Below are positions 35,236 to 44,355 of a DNA stretch of 64,000 bases, piece after piece (position 1 is the stretch's first letter; the number at the start of each line of letters is the position of its first letter). The position numbers were made by a program, and so were the translations under genes. Under the pieces are notes generated by a model. That model saw only the letters and a program-made list of their open reading frames with translations, was not told the origin of the DNA and did no database searches. The DNA is from JBALVT01 sp045110675 (lineage in GTDB: Bacteria > Pseudomonadota > Gammaproteobacteria > Pseudomonadales > Halieaceae): the NCBI GenBank assembly GCA_045110675.1, contig JBGCGJ010000023.1, positions 1-64,000 on the forward strand, read 5' to 3'.

Positions 35236-36696
35236 CTATTTTTTCAGCTGCATTTTAATCGTGCTCTCAGTTGCCTTGCCATAGGGAGGTAACATGCCGC
35301 CCAACTTGCCGACATTGGCTTTGGCCTGGCGATACACGGATTTAGCATGGCTGAAGTTCTTAAAGCCGGAGATGCCGTGATAGGCGCCCATACCACTGGG
35401 TCCAACACCGCCGAAGGGAAGCTCCTCTTGCATCACATGCATAATCACATCGTTGATGCAGGCTCCACCTGAGGTCGTGCGAGTTAACACTGCTTCCTCT
35501 TCTTCCTTGTCCTCACCGAAGTAGTAGGCGGCTAGTGGTCTTGGGTTGGCGTTGACGAAGTTGATGGTCTCGTCGAATTCCTTGTAGGTCTTGATGGGCA
35601 GCAGTGGGCCGAACAGCTCTTCTTGCATAACCAACATGTCGTCAGACGGCTCTGCAATCAGAGTCGGTGGAATTTTGCGCGTGTTTTCCTGATTGCTGAA
35701 GTCTTCGTTGGCTGGGTTCAAAGGGATGACCTTGACGCCGCGCTCTTCGGCTTCTGCCAGGTAGCTGCTCAGGCGGTCGTAGTGGCGGCTATTGATCATC
35801 GACGTGTACTCGTCATTGTCGAGTATCTTCGGGTACATTTCGGCAACGGCAGTTTGGGCTGCGGCAATGACTTCGTGCAACTTCTCCTCGGGAACCATCA
35901 GGTAGTCCGGCGCCAGGCATATTTGGCCTGCGTTGAGTGTCTTGCCGACCATGATGCGACCAATGCTTTTCTCGATATCGGCAGTGCGCGAAATGATCAC
36001 GGGTGATTTACCGCCCAGTTCCAGTGTGACCGGAACCAGGTTCGGGGCAGCAGCGGCCATGATGTGCTTGGCGATTGACGTTGCGCCAGTAAATAACAGG
36101 TGATCAAAAGCCAGACCGGAGAAAGCCTGTCCGACTTCGGGACCGCCATCAAAGACAGCGACTTCTTTTTCGTCCCAAGCTTCACTGATCATTTCAGCCA
36201 TGACGGCAGAAGTGGCAGGAGTGAATTCCGAAGGCTTAACCATGGCGCGATTGCCCGCCGCCAGAATTCCGGCCAGTGGGCCAAAGGTCAAATTGACCGG
36301 GAAGTTCCAGGGCGAGATGACACCAACAACACCCAGTGGCTGATATTCGATACGCGATCGGCCCCCGAGAAGGTTCAGTGGGAACATGGTGGCCCGCTTC
36401 TCGGGCTTCATCCAACTGCGCAAATGCTTTTTCGCATGTTTTAGCGGGGCAACAGCTGCAGCGACGTCGGTGATCAGTGATACTTCCCTGGAGCGACAGC
36501 TAAAATCTTCGTTCAGAGCGGCGACGAGCTTGTCTTGATACTTAAGAGTGACATCGATCCCGCGATCTAGCCGATCGATGCGAGATTCGGCAGAGACGGC
36601 GCCTTCCTTTATGAAATCTTCACGCTGCGCCTGTAATACAGCGTTCATTTTGATGGAGATATCTTCCTGGGGTTGGATATTTTCCGGTGCGTTCAT
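35236..36696 (-). CDS. calB: Coniferyl aldehyde dehydrogenase-like NAD(P) aldehyde dehydrogenase
   Basis: The 486-residue enzyme has GVVGVISPWNFPVNL, VTLELGGKSPVII (general base Glu) and NAGQICLAPDYLMV with the catalytic Cys. The APDY after that Cys is typical of class 3-type and coniferyl aldehyde dehydrogenases. They oxidise coniferyl or long-chain aldehydes to acids. No ferulate or lignin genes are nearby, so a general role on fatty or aromatic aldehydes is equally possible. GAGGAG about eight bases before the ATG. Confidence 0.82.
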   Translation of the reverse strand: MNAPENIQPQEDISIKMNAVLQAQREDFIKEGAVSAESRIDRLDRGIDVTLKYQDKLVAALNEDFSCRSREVSLITDVAAAVAPLKHAKKHLRSWMKPEKRATMFPLNLLGGRSRIEYQPLGVVGVISPWNFPVNLTFGPLAGILAAGNRAMVKPSEFTPATSAVMAEMISEAWDEKEVAVFDGGPEVGQAFSGLAFDHLLFTGATSIAKHIMAAAAPNLVPVTLELGGKSPVIISRTADIEKSIGRIMVGKTLNAGQICLAPDYLMVPEEKLHEVIAAAQTAVAEMYPKILDNDEYTSMINSRHYDRLSSYLAEAEERGVKVIPLNPANEDFSNQENTRKIPPTLIAEPSDDMLVMQEELFGPLLPIKTYKEFDETINFVNANPRPLAAYYFGEDKEEEEAVLTRTTSGGACINDVIMHVMQEELPFGGVGPSGMGAYHGISGFKNFSHAKSVYRQAKANVGKLGGMLPPYGKATESTIKMQLKK

Positions 36697-36863
36697 TGCG
36701 CTGCTCCTCTACGCTGGATGCGTGGCTTATAAATATGAGTGTTAATTGACCAGTATAGACCCCTGCTGGAGGAAACTTAACGACAAATACCAGTTAAATG
36801 TGGCCACTCGCCTCTGAACACTCGCGTGACTGAGCTGGCTTGGGCGCATCTGTGTTTGAATTT

Positions 36864-38219
36864 CTAGCGATTGCCGGATACTGGGCGCGTACTGTTGCCA
36901 TTGCGGCTCGCAGAGCCCGAACGGCCACCATGGCGTCTCGAGGGTGCCGCCCCTTCGGGACGATTGTGCCCGCTGCTGCCCCGGCCCCGGGCTGAGTTGG
37001 CGTTGCGCGCCTTGTGACCTTTGCCTGGCTTGTGTGGTCGTTTGGGTTTGTGAGCTTTTTGCAATGTGCCACTGGCCGGGACGTCGTGGCCGGGTTCGAA
37101 GCCGTCGATCAACTCTCGCGGAATGTGCTTTTGAATGAGTCGCTCAATGTCTCTGAGCTGTTTAATTTCATCGGCGCATACCAGTGAGTAAGCGGTTCCC
37201 GACGAACCGGCTCGGCCGGTCCGGCCTATTCTGTGAACATAGTCCTCCGGCACATTGGGAAGATCAAAATTCACTACTTGAGGAAGCTGTTCTATATCCA
37301 GCCCGCGGGCGGCGATATCGGTAGCCACCAATACCCGGATTTTTCCCTGCTTGAATCCAGCCAACGCGCGGGTGCGAGCGCCCTGGCTTTTGTTACCGTG
37401 GATCGCAGAGGCTTGAATATTCTGTTTTTCCAAGTATTGAGCGAGTTTGTTAGCGCCGTGCTTGGTGCGCGAAAATACCAGTACCTGCTCCCAGTTATTC
37501 TCTTTTACGAGGTGGGCGAGTAGAGCGGGCTTTCGCTTTTTGTCCACGGGGTACAAGTGTTGCTCCACAGTATCGGCCGTGGCATTGGCAACGCTTACGG
37601 TCACTTCTACAGGGTTGTGCAAGATCTTGTCAGTGAGCGCTTTAATCTCAGCCGCGAAAGTGGCGGAGAACATCAGGTTCTGCCGCTTTTCAGGTAGCAA
37701 TGCCAGGATCTTGCGAATGTCATGGATAAAGCCCATGTCTAGCATGCGATCTGCTTCATCGAGTACCAGAATTTCCAGGTCTTCAAAGCGGATCGCGTTT
37801 TGGCCATATAAATCCAGCAGCCGTCCCGGTGTCGCAACTAATATGTCTACACCGCCACGCAGTCTCATCAGCTGCGGGTTGATCTTTACGCCACCAAAAA
37901 CGACGGTAGACGAGAGTGGCAGGTGGGCACCATAGGTGGTGACGCTGTGCTGAATTTGAGCCGCTAGTTCTCGGGTCGGCGTGAGAACTAAGACGCGCGT
38001 TCGATTCGCTTTAGCTCGCGTTCCTGCGCTCAGCCGCTGCAGGATCGGCAGAGTAAAGGCAGCGGTCTTGCCTGTACCAGTTTGTGCGGCAGCCATCACA
38101 TCACGGCCAGCCAGAACCGCTGGTATGGCCTGGGCTTGTACGGGTGAAGGTACGGTGTAGCCTTTCTCTTTCACTGCGCGCAGCAGTGACTCGGATAGAC
38201 CGAGTTCGTCGAATGTCAT
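36864..38219 (-). CDS. rhlE: DEAD-box RNA helicase, RhlE type
   Basis: The 451-residue helicase has the Q motif PSPVQAQAIPAVL, AAQTGTGKTAAF, PTRELAAQI, LVLDEADRMLDMGF, MFSATF and HRIGRTGRAG. The tail after about residue 375 is Lys/Arg/Gly-rich (KPKRPHKPGKGHKARN, RGRG) and low in complexity, as in RhlE proteins, and probably binds RNA. RhlE takes part in ribosome assembly and RNA decay. Single gene; upstream gap 38220-38411 has no clear promoter. Confidence 0.93.
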   Translation of the reverse strand: MTFDELGLSESLLRAVKEKGYTVPSPVQAQAIPAVLAGRDVMAAAQTGTGKTAAFTLPILQRLSAGTRAKANRTRVLVLTPTRELAAQIQHSVTTYGAHLPLSSTVVFGGVKINPQLMRLRGGVDILVATPGRLLDLYGQNAIRFEDLEILVLDEADRMLDMGFIHDIRKILALLPEKRQNLMFSATFAAEIKALTDKILHNPVEVTVSVANATADTVEQHLYPVDKKRKPALLAHLVKENNWEQVLVFSRTKHGANKLAQYLEKQNIQASAIHGNKSQGARTRALAGFKQGKIRVLVATDIAARGLDIEQLPQVVNFDLPNVPEDYVHRIGRTGRAGSSGTAYSLVCADEIKQLRDIERLIQKHIPRELIDGFEPGHDVPASGTLQKAHKPKRPHKPGKGHKARNANSARGRGSSGHNRPEGAAPSRRHGGRSGSASRNGNSTRPVSGNR

Positions 38220-38411
38220 AGTGTTCTCAGGTGCTTGGCGTAGCGGGGTAAAGTCCCCGCTTCTGCGAGGTGGCGCATGTTACCCAAATGCAGTGGAAAG
38301 GGGAATAGTCAGCCCCGCAGCTTCGCTCATTTGCCTCACCCTAAGGCGTTGCAACGGGTCGCTAAACCTTTTTGGCTTGGCAAGTCGACAATGAGCTGCT
38401 AAAAAGTAGCT

Positions 38412-38759
38412 ATGAACGATGAAACCACAACAGCGGATGCCCGCACCCCTTCACCACCGTATGGTTACTCTCGAGAGTGTGTTCACTCAAGAGAGGAGCA
38501 GATTCATATTGTCGCGGAGTTTCACGCCCATAAAATTCGCCCCAGCCGGATCGCCTACCGAATAGGGATTGATATTGCATTTATCGAAGAGCTTATCGCC
38601 GGTGAGGTCGAGGCCGGCCGATTCGAACGCATGGTGGCTCACTATCGCAGCAAGCGGTACACCAAGCGCATGCAGGAATCCAAACGGCGCAAAGGCGTTG
38701 TACAGTATGAAATGCAGCAAAAAATCGAGCAAGAGTTTCGACAAGAGGTCGAACTCTAA
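38412..38759 (+). CDS. Unknown small protein, possible helix-turn-helix
   Basis: The 115-residue protein is not recognised. Residues about 38-62 (KIRPSRIAYRIGIDIAFIEE) have the spacing of a homeodomain-like helix-turn-helix. The C-terminal third is charged and helical (KRYTKRMQESKRRKG onward). Codon use looks like its neighbours and the frame is followed by a separate gene 54 bases later, so it is probably real. Divergent from rhlE. A role in regulation or RNA work would be a guess. Confidence 0.6.
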   Translation: MNDETTTADARTPSPPYGYSRECVHSREEQIHIVAEFHAHKIRPSRIAYRIGIDIAFIEELIAGEVEAGRFERMVAHYRSKRYTKRMQESKRRKGVVQYEMQQKIEQEFRQEVEL

Positions 38760-38813
38760 GCCCGGTGGGTGCATAATCCGCCACTTCTAACTATTCCACA
38801 TCGAGACCACATT

Positions 38814-39206
38814 ATGAATGCTCTGGAAATCTGGCACGAGATCATGCGCGAGGGCAGCACTGAGCGCCTGCATGAAATTATTGCCGATGATTGCGTGTTT
38901 TATTCCCCGGTAGTTCACACCCCTCAGAAAGGGAAAAAGCTGACCATGTTGTATTTGACCGGCGCTGCTAATGTTTTTAATGACAGCTTCGTCTACACCA
39001 AAGAGATTGCCTCAGGGAACCATGCCATGCTGGAATTTTCCTGCGAGGTAGACGGGATCATGGTCAATGGAGTGGATATCATGAGCTTCGATGGGGAGGG
39101 CAAAATCATCGAGTTTAAAGTGATGGTTCGCCCACTCAAAGGTGTCAACATGCTACACGGTAAGATGCGCGCTATGCTGGAAGAGCTTTCTGCTCAGGCG
39201 AGCTGA
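38814..39206 (+). CDS. NTF2-like/SnoaL-fold protein
   Basis: The 130-residue protein begins MNALEIWHEIMREGSTERLH and runs through IIADDCVFYSPVVHTPQKGK, the cone-shaped alpha+beta pattern of the NTF2-like family; the end FKVMVRPLKGVNMLHGKM fits as the last sheet. Members bind small ligands or act as isomerases and hydrolases; the function here is unknown. The ATG at 38814 is preferred to an in-frame one at 38769 because the fold begins here. Confidence 0.75.
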   Translation: MNALEIWHEIMREGSTERLHEIIADDCVFYSPVVHTPQKGKKLTMLYLTGAANVFNDSFVYTKEIASGNHAMLEFSCEVDGIMVNGVDIMSFDGEGKIIEFKVMVRPLKGVNMLHGKMRAMLEELSAQAS

Positions 39207-39221
39207 GCCGCCTCCGTATTT

Positions 39222-39740
39222 TCACTGTTCGGAGCTGCGCCACATGTACAGGCAAATCTGTTCCTCGTCGCCCGGCAGTTGGATCATTGCGTCAAACTGC
39301 ATGCCAATTTTTTCCAGAAGGGCGATCGAGGGTCTGTTCTCTTGACTGACAATAGCGGCCAGACGAGTCAGTCCGAGTGTTGAGTGGGCCCATTTAAGAA
39401 TTTCCTCAGCGGCCTCAAGCGCATAGCCTTGGCCTCTGGCGTGTGGAAGGAATCCATACCCGATATCGACATCCGGAATACTATCGCGATTGACTAATCC
39501 ACATATTCCGATGGGCTCCCCCCCCGTTGCGAGCCTGACGGCGTAGAGGCCAAAACCGTGGTCCCGATAGCTGGCCCTGATCTTATCGTCTAAATAGTGC
39601 TGCGCCTGTTCGACAGTTCGAATACCGCGGTCACCGATATGGGCCACGTAAGACGGATCGTTCAGCAAAGTGACTATGAAGGGGGCGTCAGCGAGGGTTA
39701 GTTCATCCATCCTCAGTCGATCGGTTTTGAATTTGCTCAT
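39222..39740 (-). CDS. GNAT-family N-acetyltransferase (RimJ/RimL-like)
   Basis: The 172-residue protein begins KTDRLRMDELTLADAPFI and has IGYGFLPHARGQGYALEAAEEIL, the acetyl-CoA pyrophosphate loop (R-G-Q-G-Y-A), and LAAIVSQENRPSIALLEKIG, the standard last strands. The target is unknown; the subgroup covers ribosomal-protein and small-molecule acetyltransferases. Convergent with the NTF2-like gene. Confidence 0.85.
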   Translation of the reverse strand: MSKFKTDRLRMDELTLADAPFIVTLLNDPSYVAHIGDRGIRTVEQAQHYLDDKIRASYRDHGFGLYAVRLATGGEPIGICGLVNRDSIPDVDIGYGFLPHARGQGYALEAAEEILKWAHSTLGLTRLAAIVSQENRPSIALLEKIGMQFDAMIQLPGDEEQICLYMWRSSEQ

Positions 39741-39928
39741 ACCGGACTCAGTTCATCTCTGCCTGTTAAAGGTGGTGGTCGATTAGGGCCGCCGAATTGT
39801 TGTATCCATGTTAGCTTTGAATGCTTGTCCTGTCTGTTGGCAAATTATCTTGCTGAGAGAAAATGGCGCGGGCAGATTGCACTGCGCACTGCTAAGCTTA
39901 ATGCTGAGGTGACTTAATACCGCGGCCA

Positions 39929-39956
39929 TTGCAAGGTGGTCGATGCGCTGTATAAT
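39929..39956 (+). promoter_or_regulatory. Sigma-70 promoter of deaD
   Basis: TTGCAA (39929-39934), 16 bases, perfect TATAAT (39951-39956). The transcript would start near 39963, leaving a leader of about 44 bases before the deaD ATG. The upstream part of the gap (39741-39928) holds nothing recognised. Confidence 0.8.
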
Positions 39957-40006
39957 CCCCCGCCGCCGCAACTCTGGCGGATATAAACTTATCTCAAGGT
40001 ACCATC

Positions 40007-41956
40007 ATGTCTTCAGAAAACCCGGTCACCAGCTTTTCACAGCTGAACCTACCCGCTACCGTCCAGAAAGCTTTGGATGAGGTAGGTTACGAAACCCCTT
40101 CCGCTATTCAAGCACAGACGATTCCTCACATGCTTGAAGGGGCCGATTTACTGGGCCAGGCGCAAACCGGTACGGGCAAAACAGCAGCCTTTGCGGTGCC
40201 GATATTGGCGAGGCTGGACCTCAAACAAAAAACACCACAGGTGCTGGTGCTCGCACCGACTCGCGAGTTAGCGATTCAGGTCGCTGAAGCTTTCCAAAAA
40301 TATGCCAAACACATCCCCGGCTTTCGGGTTTTGCCTGTGTACGGTGGCTCGGACTACCGTGGCCAACAACGACAACTCGAACGTGGCGTTCACATTGTGG
40401 TCGGAACACCGGGCCGTGTTATGGACCATATGCGTCGTAAGACAATGGATCTCAGCAAGTTAAAAACCTTGGTGCTGGATGAAGCCGATGAAATGCTGCG
40501 TATGGGTTTTATTGATGATGTCGAGTGGATTTTGGATCAAACCCCGGATGGCCGCCAGATCGCGCTGTTTTCAGCGACTATGCCCGCGGTTATTCGCCGC
40601 ATCGCGCAAAAGTATCTGACCGAACCACGCGAAGTGACGATTAAGATGAAGACGGTCACTAATGAGTCGATTCGCCAGAGAGTCTGGATGATGGCGGGGA
40701 GTAGTAAGCTCGACGCTCTCACGCGAATTCTGGAAGTGGAAGACTTCGACGCCATGATTGTATTTGTGCGTACGCGTATTGCTACAACAGAGCTGTCGGA
40801 TAAGCTCGCGGCCAGAGGCTACGCCTGTGCGGCGATCAATGGAGACATCGCGCAAAAATTGCGAGAGAAAACCATTGAAAATCTCAAGTCCGGAAAATTG
40901 GACATTCTGGTGGCGACAGATGTGGCCGCGAGGGGGCTGGATGTCACTCGTATCAGCCATGTGATCAATTATGATATTCCCTATGATGTTGAAGCGTATA
41001 TTCACCGCATTGGGCGAACTGGTAGAGCGGGAAGACAGGGCGACGCCATTCTGTTCGCGGCTAATCGCGAGCGCCGCTTGCTGGGTGCGATTGAAAAGGC
41101 CACCGGTAAAAAAATCGAGAAAATGCAGTTGCCCACCGCGGAGGAGGTCACCGACAAAAGGTTGGGTAAGTTCAAGCAGCGCATCACAGAAGTGCTCGAT
41201 ACTCGCAAGCTCGAGGTCTATCGTAAATTGGTAGATGACTATCAGCACGAATACGGGGTTCCAGTTGTGGAAATTGCGGCAGCTCTGGCTGCGTTGGCTG
41301 AAGGAAAGTCATCTCTGTCGACCCCTGTCCCTGCAGCCAAACGTGGCGCGGATAAAAAGTCCTCCAGCGATAGAAAGAAAACACCAGCTAGTGAAAAAAT
41401 GAGCAGCAGCGAGAAGTTCTTACTGACTGCTGGAAAATCCGAATCACGAAAAAGCAGTGTTTCAGAAGAACCCCCGCGACGGAAAAAGATTGAAGTTCCA
41501 GCGCCCGAAAAAGACATGCAACGCTATCGTCTTGAAGTGGGTCTGGAACACGGTGTGAAACCAGGCAATATCGTCGGCGCCATCGCCAATGAGGCGGAGC
41601 TCGATAGCGAATATATTGGTCGCATTGAAATCTACGATGATTACAGTACCGTCGATCTTCCCGAAGGTATGCCCAAGGAGTTATTCAAGCACCTTAAAAA
41701 GGTGAGGGTAAGCGGGCAGCGCCTGGATATTTCCAAGATAGGTAAAGACAGCAAAGTGTTCGAGGATGCTAAAAATTCGGCTCGGAAAGAACGTAAACCG
41801 GGTAAGTCCAAAAAATCTGCGTCATCAAAAAAGCCAGCTGCGAAGAAGCCTGTCTCAAAGAAGCCTACGTCAACGAAGCCTGCATCAAAAAAGTCGGGTG
41901 ATTCCTCTGTTGCAAAGCCGAGGAAACGGAAAGTTAAAAAAGACTCAGAGTCTTAG
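40007..41956 (+). CDS. deaD: DEAD-box RNA helicase DeaD (CsdA) with DbpA-type RNA-binding domain
   Basis: The 649-residue helicase has PSAIQAQTIPHML, AQTGTGKTAAFAVPIL, PTRELAIQVA, LVLDEADEMLRMGF, LFSATMP and HRIGRTGRAGRQGDA. A DbpA-like RRM lies at about 505-580 (LEVGLEHGVKPGNIVGAIAN). The linker at 440-500 is Ser/Lys-rich. The last 55 residues are Lys/Pro/Ser repeats of the KKP type, encoded by a repeated DNA motif around 41820-41900. It unwinds RNA in ribosome assembly and in the cold. It has a promoter of its own. Confidence 0.94.
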   Translation: MSSENPVTSFSQLNLPATVQKALDEVGYETPSAIQAQTIPHMLEGADLLGQAQTGTGKTAAFAVPILARLDLKQKTPQVLVLAPTRELAIQVAEAFQKYAKHIPGFRVLPVYGGSDYRGQQRQLERGVHIVVGTPGRVMDHMRRKTMDLSKLKTLVLDEADEMLRMGFIDDVEWILDQTPDGRQIALFSATMPAVIRRIAQKYLTEPREVTIKMKTVTNESIRQRVWMMAGSSKLDALTRILEVEDFDAMIVFVRTRIATTELSDKLAARGYACAAINGDIAQKLREKTIENLKSGKLDILVATDVAARGLDVTRISHVINYDIPYDVEAYIHRIGRTGRAGRQGDAILFAANRERRLLGAIEKATGKKIEKMQLPTAEEVTDKRLGKFKQRITEVLDTRKLEVYRKLVDDYQHEYGVPVVEIAAALAALAEGKSSLSTPVPAAKRGADKKSSSDRKKTPASEKMSSSEKFLLTAGKSESRKSSVSEEPPRRKKIEVPAPEKDMQRYRLEVGLEHGVKPGNIVGAIANEAELDSEYIGRIEIYDDYSTVDLPEGMPKELFKHLKKVRVSGQRLDISKIGKDSKVFEDAKNSARKERKPGKSKKSASSKKPAAKKPVSKKPTSTKPASKKSGDSSVAKPRKRKVKKDSES

Positions 41957-42019
41957 CTCGCGATTAATCTACTACGGTTTGGTCCTTTTTGTTGAGCTTG
42001 GCTTATCAACCTCGAGTGT

Positions 42020-43228
42020 TTACTGATCCAGCAACTCAATCCAGTGCCTGACGGGTACTGTTGCCTTGGTATTGAGGTGTAATTGGCAGCCAACGTTAGC
42101 GGTCACAATCTGCTGGGGACTTTCTATCATCAGTGCCTCGAGCTTGTTATCCAGCAGTTGCGCGCTGGTTTTCGGCTCCAATAGAGAATAGGTTCCCGCT
42201 GAGCCGCAACACAGGTGGGCGTCTTTCGTTCGCGTTAAAGGGACGCCGGCTTGTTGTAGGATTTGCTCGACTTTTCCGCGTAATTGCATGCCGTGTTGCA
42301 AAGTACAGGGACAATGAACAGCCGTTTTTACAAGTTGATCAGCGGGTTTTAGCGGGTTTAAATCTTCCTCAAGCAAAACTTCGCTAATATCCCGGGCGAG
42401 GTCTGAAATGCGGGCCGCCTTTGCGGCATAGCGCGTATCCTGAGCAAATTTTTCACCGTATTCTTTCACGGTCACGCCGCAGCCCGATGCCATGATTACA
42501 ATGGCTTCAACCCCCGCTTCGACTGACGGCCACCAGGCATCGATATTTTTTCGCATCGCCCGAAGACCGTCTTCATGTGCTCCTAGATGGTAGTCCACCG
42601 CTCCACAACAGCCCGCCTGAGGTTCTTCCATCAATGTGATACCCAGTTTATCGAGCACACTGGCCGCCGCCGCGTTTGTGTTCGGCGTTGCCGCTGGTTG
42701 TGCGCAGCCGCGAAGTACCAGCATTCTGCGACGATGCTTGTTCGCAGGCCAGGGGCGCACTTTTTGTTTTGGGGGTACTTTCGTTTTTAGCGGGCCGGGT
42801 AAGAGAGGTCGAAAAAGTTGTCCGATTTTCAAAAGCGGGCCGAACCGTTCAGGGTAGGGCAATACTTTTCGCAATGACCACCGAATACCTTTTTGTAACC
42901 AGCTCCTGTCGACTTTCTGTTCGACCATGTGGCGGCCGAAATCAATTAAACGTCCATATTCGACGCCCGAAGGACAGGTTGTTTCACAGCTGCGACAAGT
43001 CAGGCATCGGTCTAAATGTTGCTGGGTTTTTTCGCTGGCCTGGTTGGTTTCTAAAAGCTGCTTAATCAGATATATGCGTCCACGGGGTCCATCGCGTTCA
43101 TCGTTAAAGTGTTGATAAGTCGGGCAGGTTGCCGTGCAAAATCCACAGTGAACGCAAGCGCTAATAATCTCTTTGGCCTGTAGCGCTTCAGATTGCGTGG
43201 CGAGTTGTGGATGAAGTTCCGTATGCAT
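42020..43228 (-). CDS. glcF: Glycolate oxidase iron-sulfur subunit GlcF
   Basis: The 402-residue protein has two ferredoxin-type 4Fe-4S motifs, CVHCGFCTATCPTY and CLTCRSCETTCPSGV, then two CCG domains (LRGCAQP, AGCCGAVDYHLG; CPCTLQHG, LCCGSAGTYSLLEP). It passes electrons from GlcD/GlcE to the quinone pool. Gene order here is glcD-glcE-glcF, all minus. Confidence 0.95.
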   Translation of the reverse strand: MHTELHPQLATQSEALQAKEIISACVHCGFCTATCPTYQHFNDERDGPRGRIYLIKQLLETNQASEKTQQHLDRCLTCRSCETTCPSGVEYGRLIDFGRHMVEQKVDRSWLQKGIRWSLRKVLPYPERFGPLLKIGQLFRPLLPGPLKTKVPPKQKVRPWPANKHRRRMLVLRGCAQPAATPNTNAAAASVLDKLGITLMEEPQAGCCGAVDYHLGAHEDGLRAMRKNIDAWWPSVEAGVEAIVIMASGCGVTVKEYGEKFAQDTRYAAKAARISDLARDISEVLLEEDLNPLKPADQLVKTAVHCPCTLQHGMQLRGKVEQILQQAGVPLTRTKDAHLCCGSAGTYSLLEPKTSAQLLDNKLEALMIESPQQIVTANVGCQLHLNTKATVPVRHWIELLDQ

Positions 43229-43251
43229 TAGATTCTTACTCTAGAATTGAT

Positions 43252-44355
43252 CTACAGCCAGCTATACAGCCTGCCGGGGTTGAAGATGCCCAGCGGGTCG
43301 AAAGCTCTTTTGATATTTTGGTGGAGCTGCTTAAGCGCATCATTGTCCAGTAAGGAAATATCCCCTGTGCGATTGCCGCCTTCGTAGAGTTGTACCTCGC
43401 CGCCGGCCTCGCGCGCAATATCGTGTAACTGCTGCTGATCGAAACTGCCTCTTAGCCAGCGTTGCGCGCCCGCCCAGTTAAAGGCCCATTGTTCATCTAT
43501 GAGAAAGTGTGCTGCGTTTGGATTAACGGAAAAGCGCCAGAGCGGGCTGGCTGAACTTCCTTGGTGAAAAAATGGCAATTGGTGCTCGCGGAGATCGTGC
43601 CAGAAGGCATCGGCTCCTTCGGGCGCCACGACTTGTGCCTGCCTTTCCCTCTGCCATTGCTGCGCCGTGGCCGTCACGGCACTCTCTGCGCCTTGCAATC
43701 GCAGGTATAGTGTTCCATCAACCCAGCTTGCTCCGGTCATTGGTTTTGCGGTTCGGGCGAGCGCGTTCATTTCCTTGAGCGCCTGCTCGGCACTAAGCTC
43801 CTTCGTGAGCGTCAGGCTGGCGGCAGGCTTGGGTAAAACTTTGCAACTGATTTCTGTAATCACGCCGAGAGTTCCCATTGCGCCAGCCTGTAAGCGTGAA
43901 ACGTCATAGCCCGCCACATTTTTTAATACTTGCCCGCCAAACTGCAAATGCTCGCCTTTACCGTTAATCAACTTTAACCCCAATACATGGTCTCTGATTG
44001 AGCCGGACCAGGGCCTTGCGTTACCCGATTGATTGCTTGCCAGTGAGCCCGCTATCGTGGCTTCGCCATTGTAACGGCGAGGATCACAGGCCAGCACCTG
44101 GTTATGCTCTGCCAGCACCGCGTCTATTTCAGCGAGGGTCGTGCCGGCGCGCGTGGTAAGTATGAGTTCCACAGGTTCGTACTGCACGACGCCTTTGTGT
44201 GGTGACAGGTGGATCACATCCACTTCATCGTCATCACGATCCTTGTTCGTACGACCTAATTGTGACTTGGTATTGTTTCCCTGAATGCTTAGAGGTCTTC
44301 GATCTTCCAACGCCGCCTTCACCTGATCGACAAGCTGTTCGCTCATGTCAGTCAT
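43252..44355 (-). CDS. glcE: Glycolate oxidase FAD-binding subunit GlcE
   Basis: The protein of about 367 residues is a short relative of GlcD with an FAD-binding PCMH domain: PLSIQGNNTKSQLG, TIAGSLASNQSGNARPW, and AGYDVSRLQAGAMGTLGVI. The start is set at the ATG at 44355; GTG at 44367 and ATG at 44346 are alternatives, and all overlap or adjoin the glcD 3' end. Complexed with GlcD and GlcF. Confidence 0.93.
   Translation of the reverse strand: MTDMSEQLVDQVKAALEDRRPLSIQGNNTKSQLGRTNKDRDDDEVDVIHLSPHKGVVQYEPVELILTTRAGTTLAEIDAVLAEHNQVLACDPRRYNGEATIAGSLASNQSGNARPWSGSIRDHVLGLKLINGKGEHLQFGGQVLKNVAGYDVSRLQAGAMGTLGVITEISCKVLPKPAASLTLTKELSAEQALKEMNALARTAKPMTGASWVDGTLYLRLQGAESAVTATAQQWQRERQAQVVAPEGADAFWHDLREHQLPFFHQGSSASPLWRFSVNPNAAHFLIDEQWAFNWAGAQRWLRGSFDQQQLHDIAREAGGEVQLYEGGNRTGDISLLDNDALKQLHQNIKRAFDPLGIFNPGRLYSWL

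Noticed and set aside
39783..39971. Minus-strand open frame of 62 codons in the gap before deaD
   Set aside because: Covers the deaD promoter; no signal peptide, family pattern or ribosome binding site.
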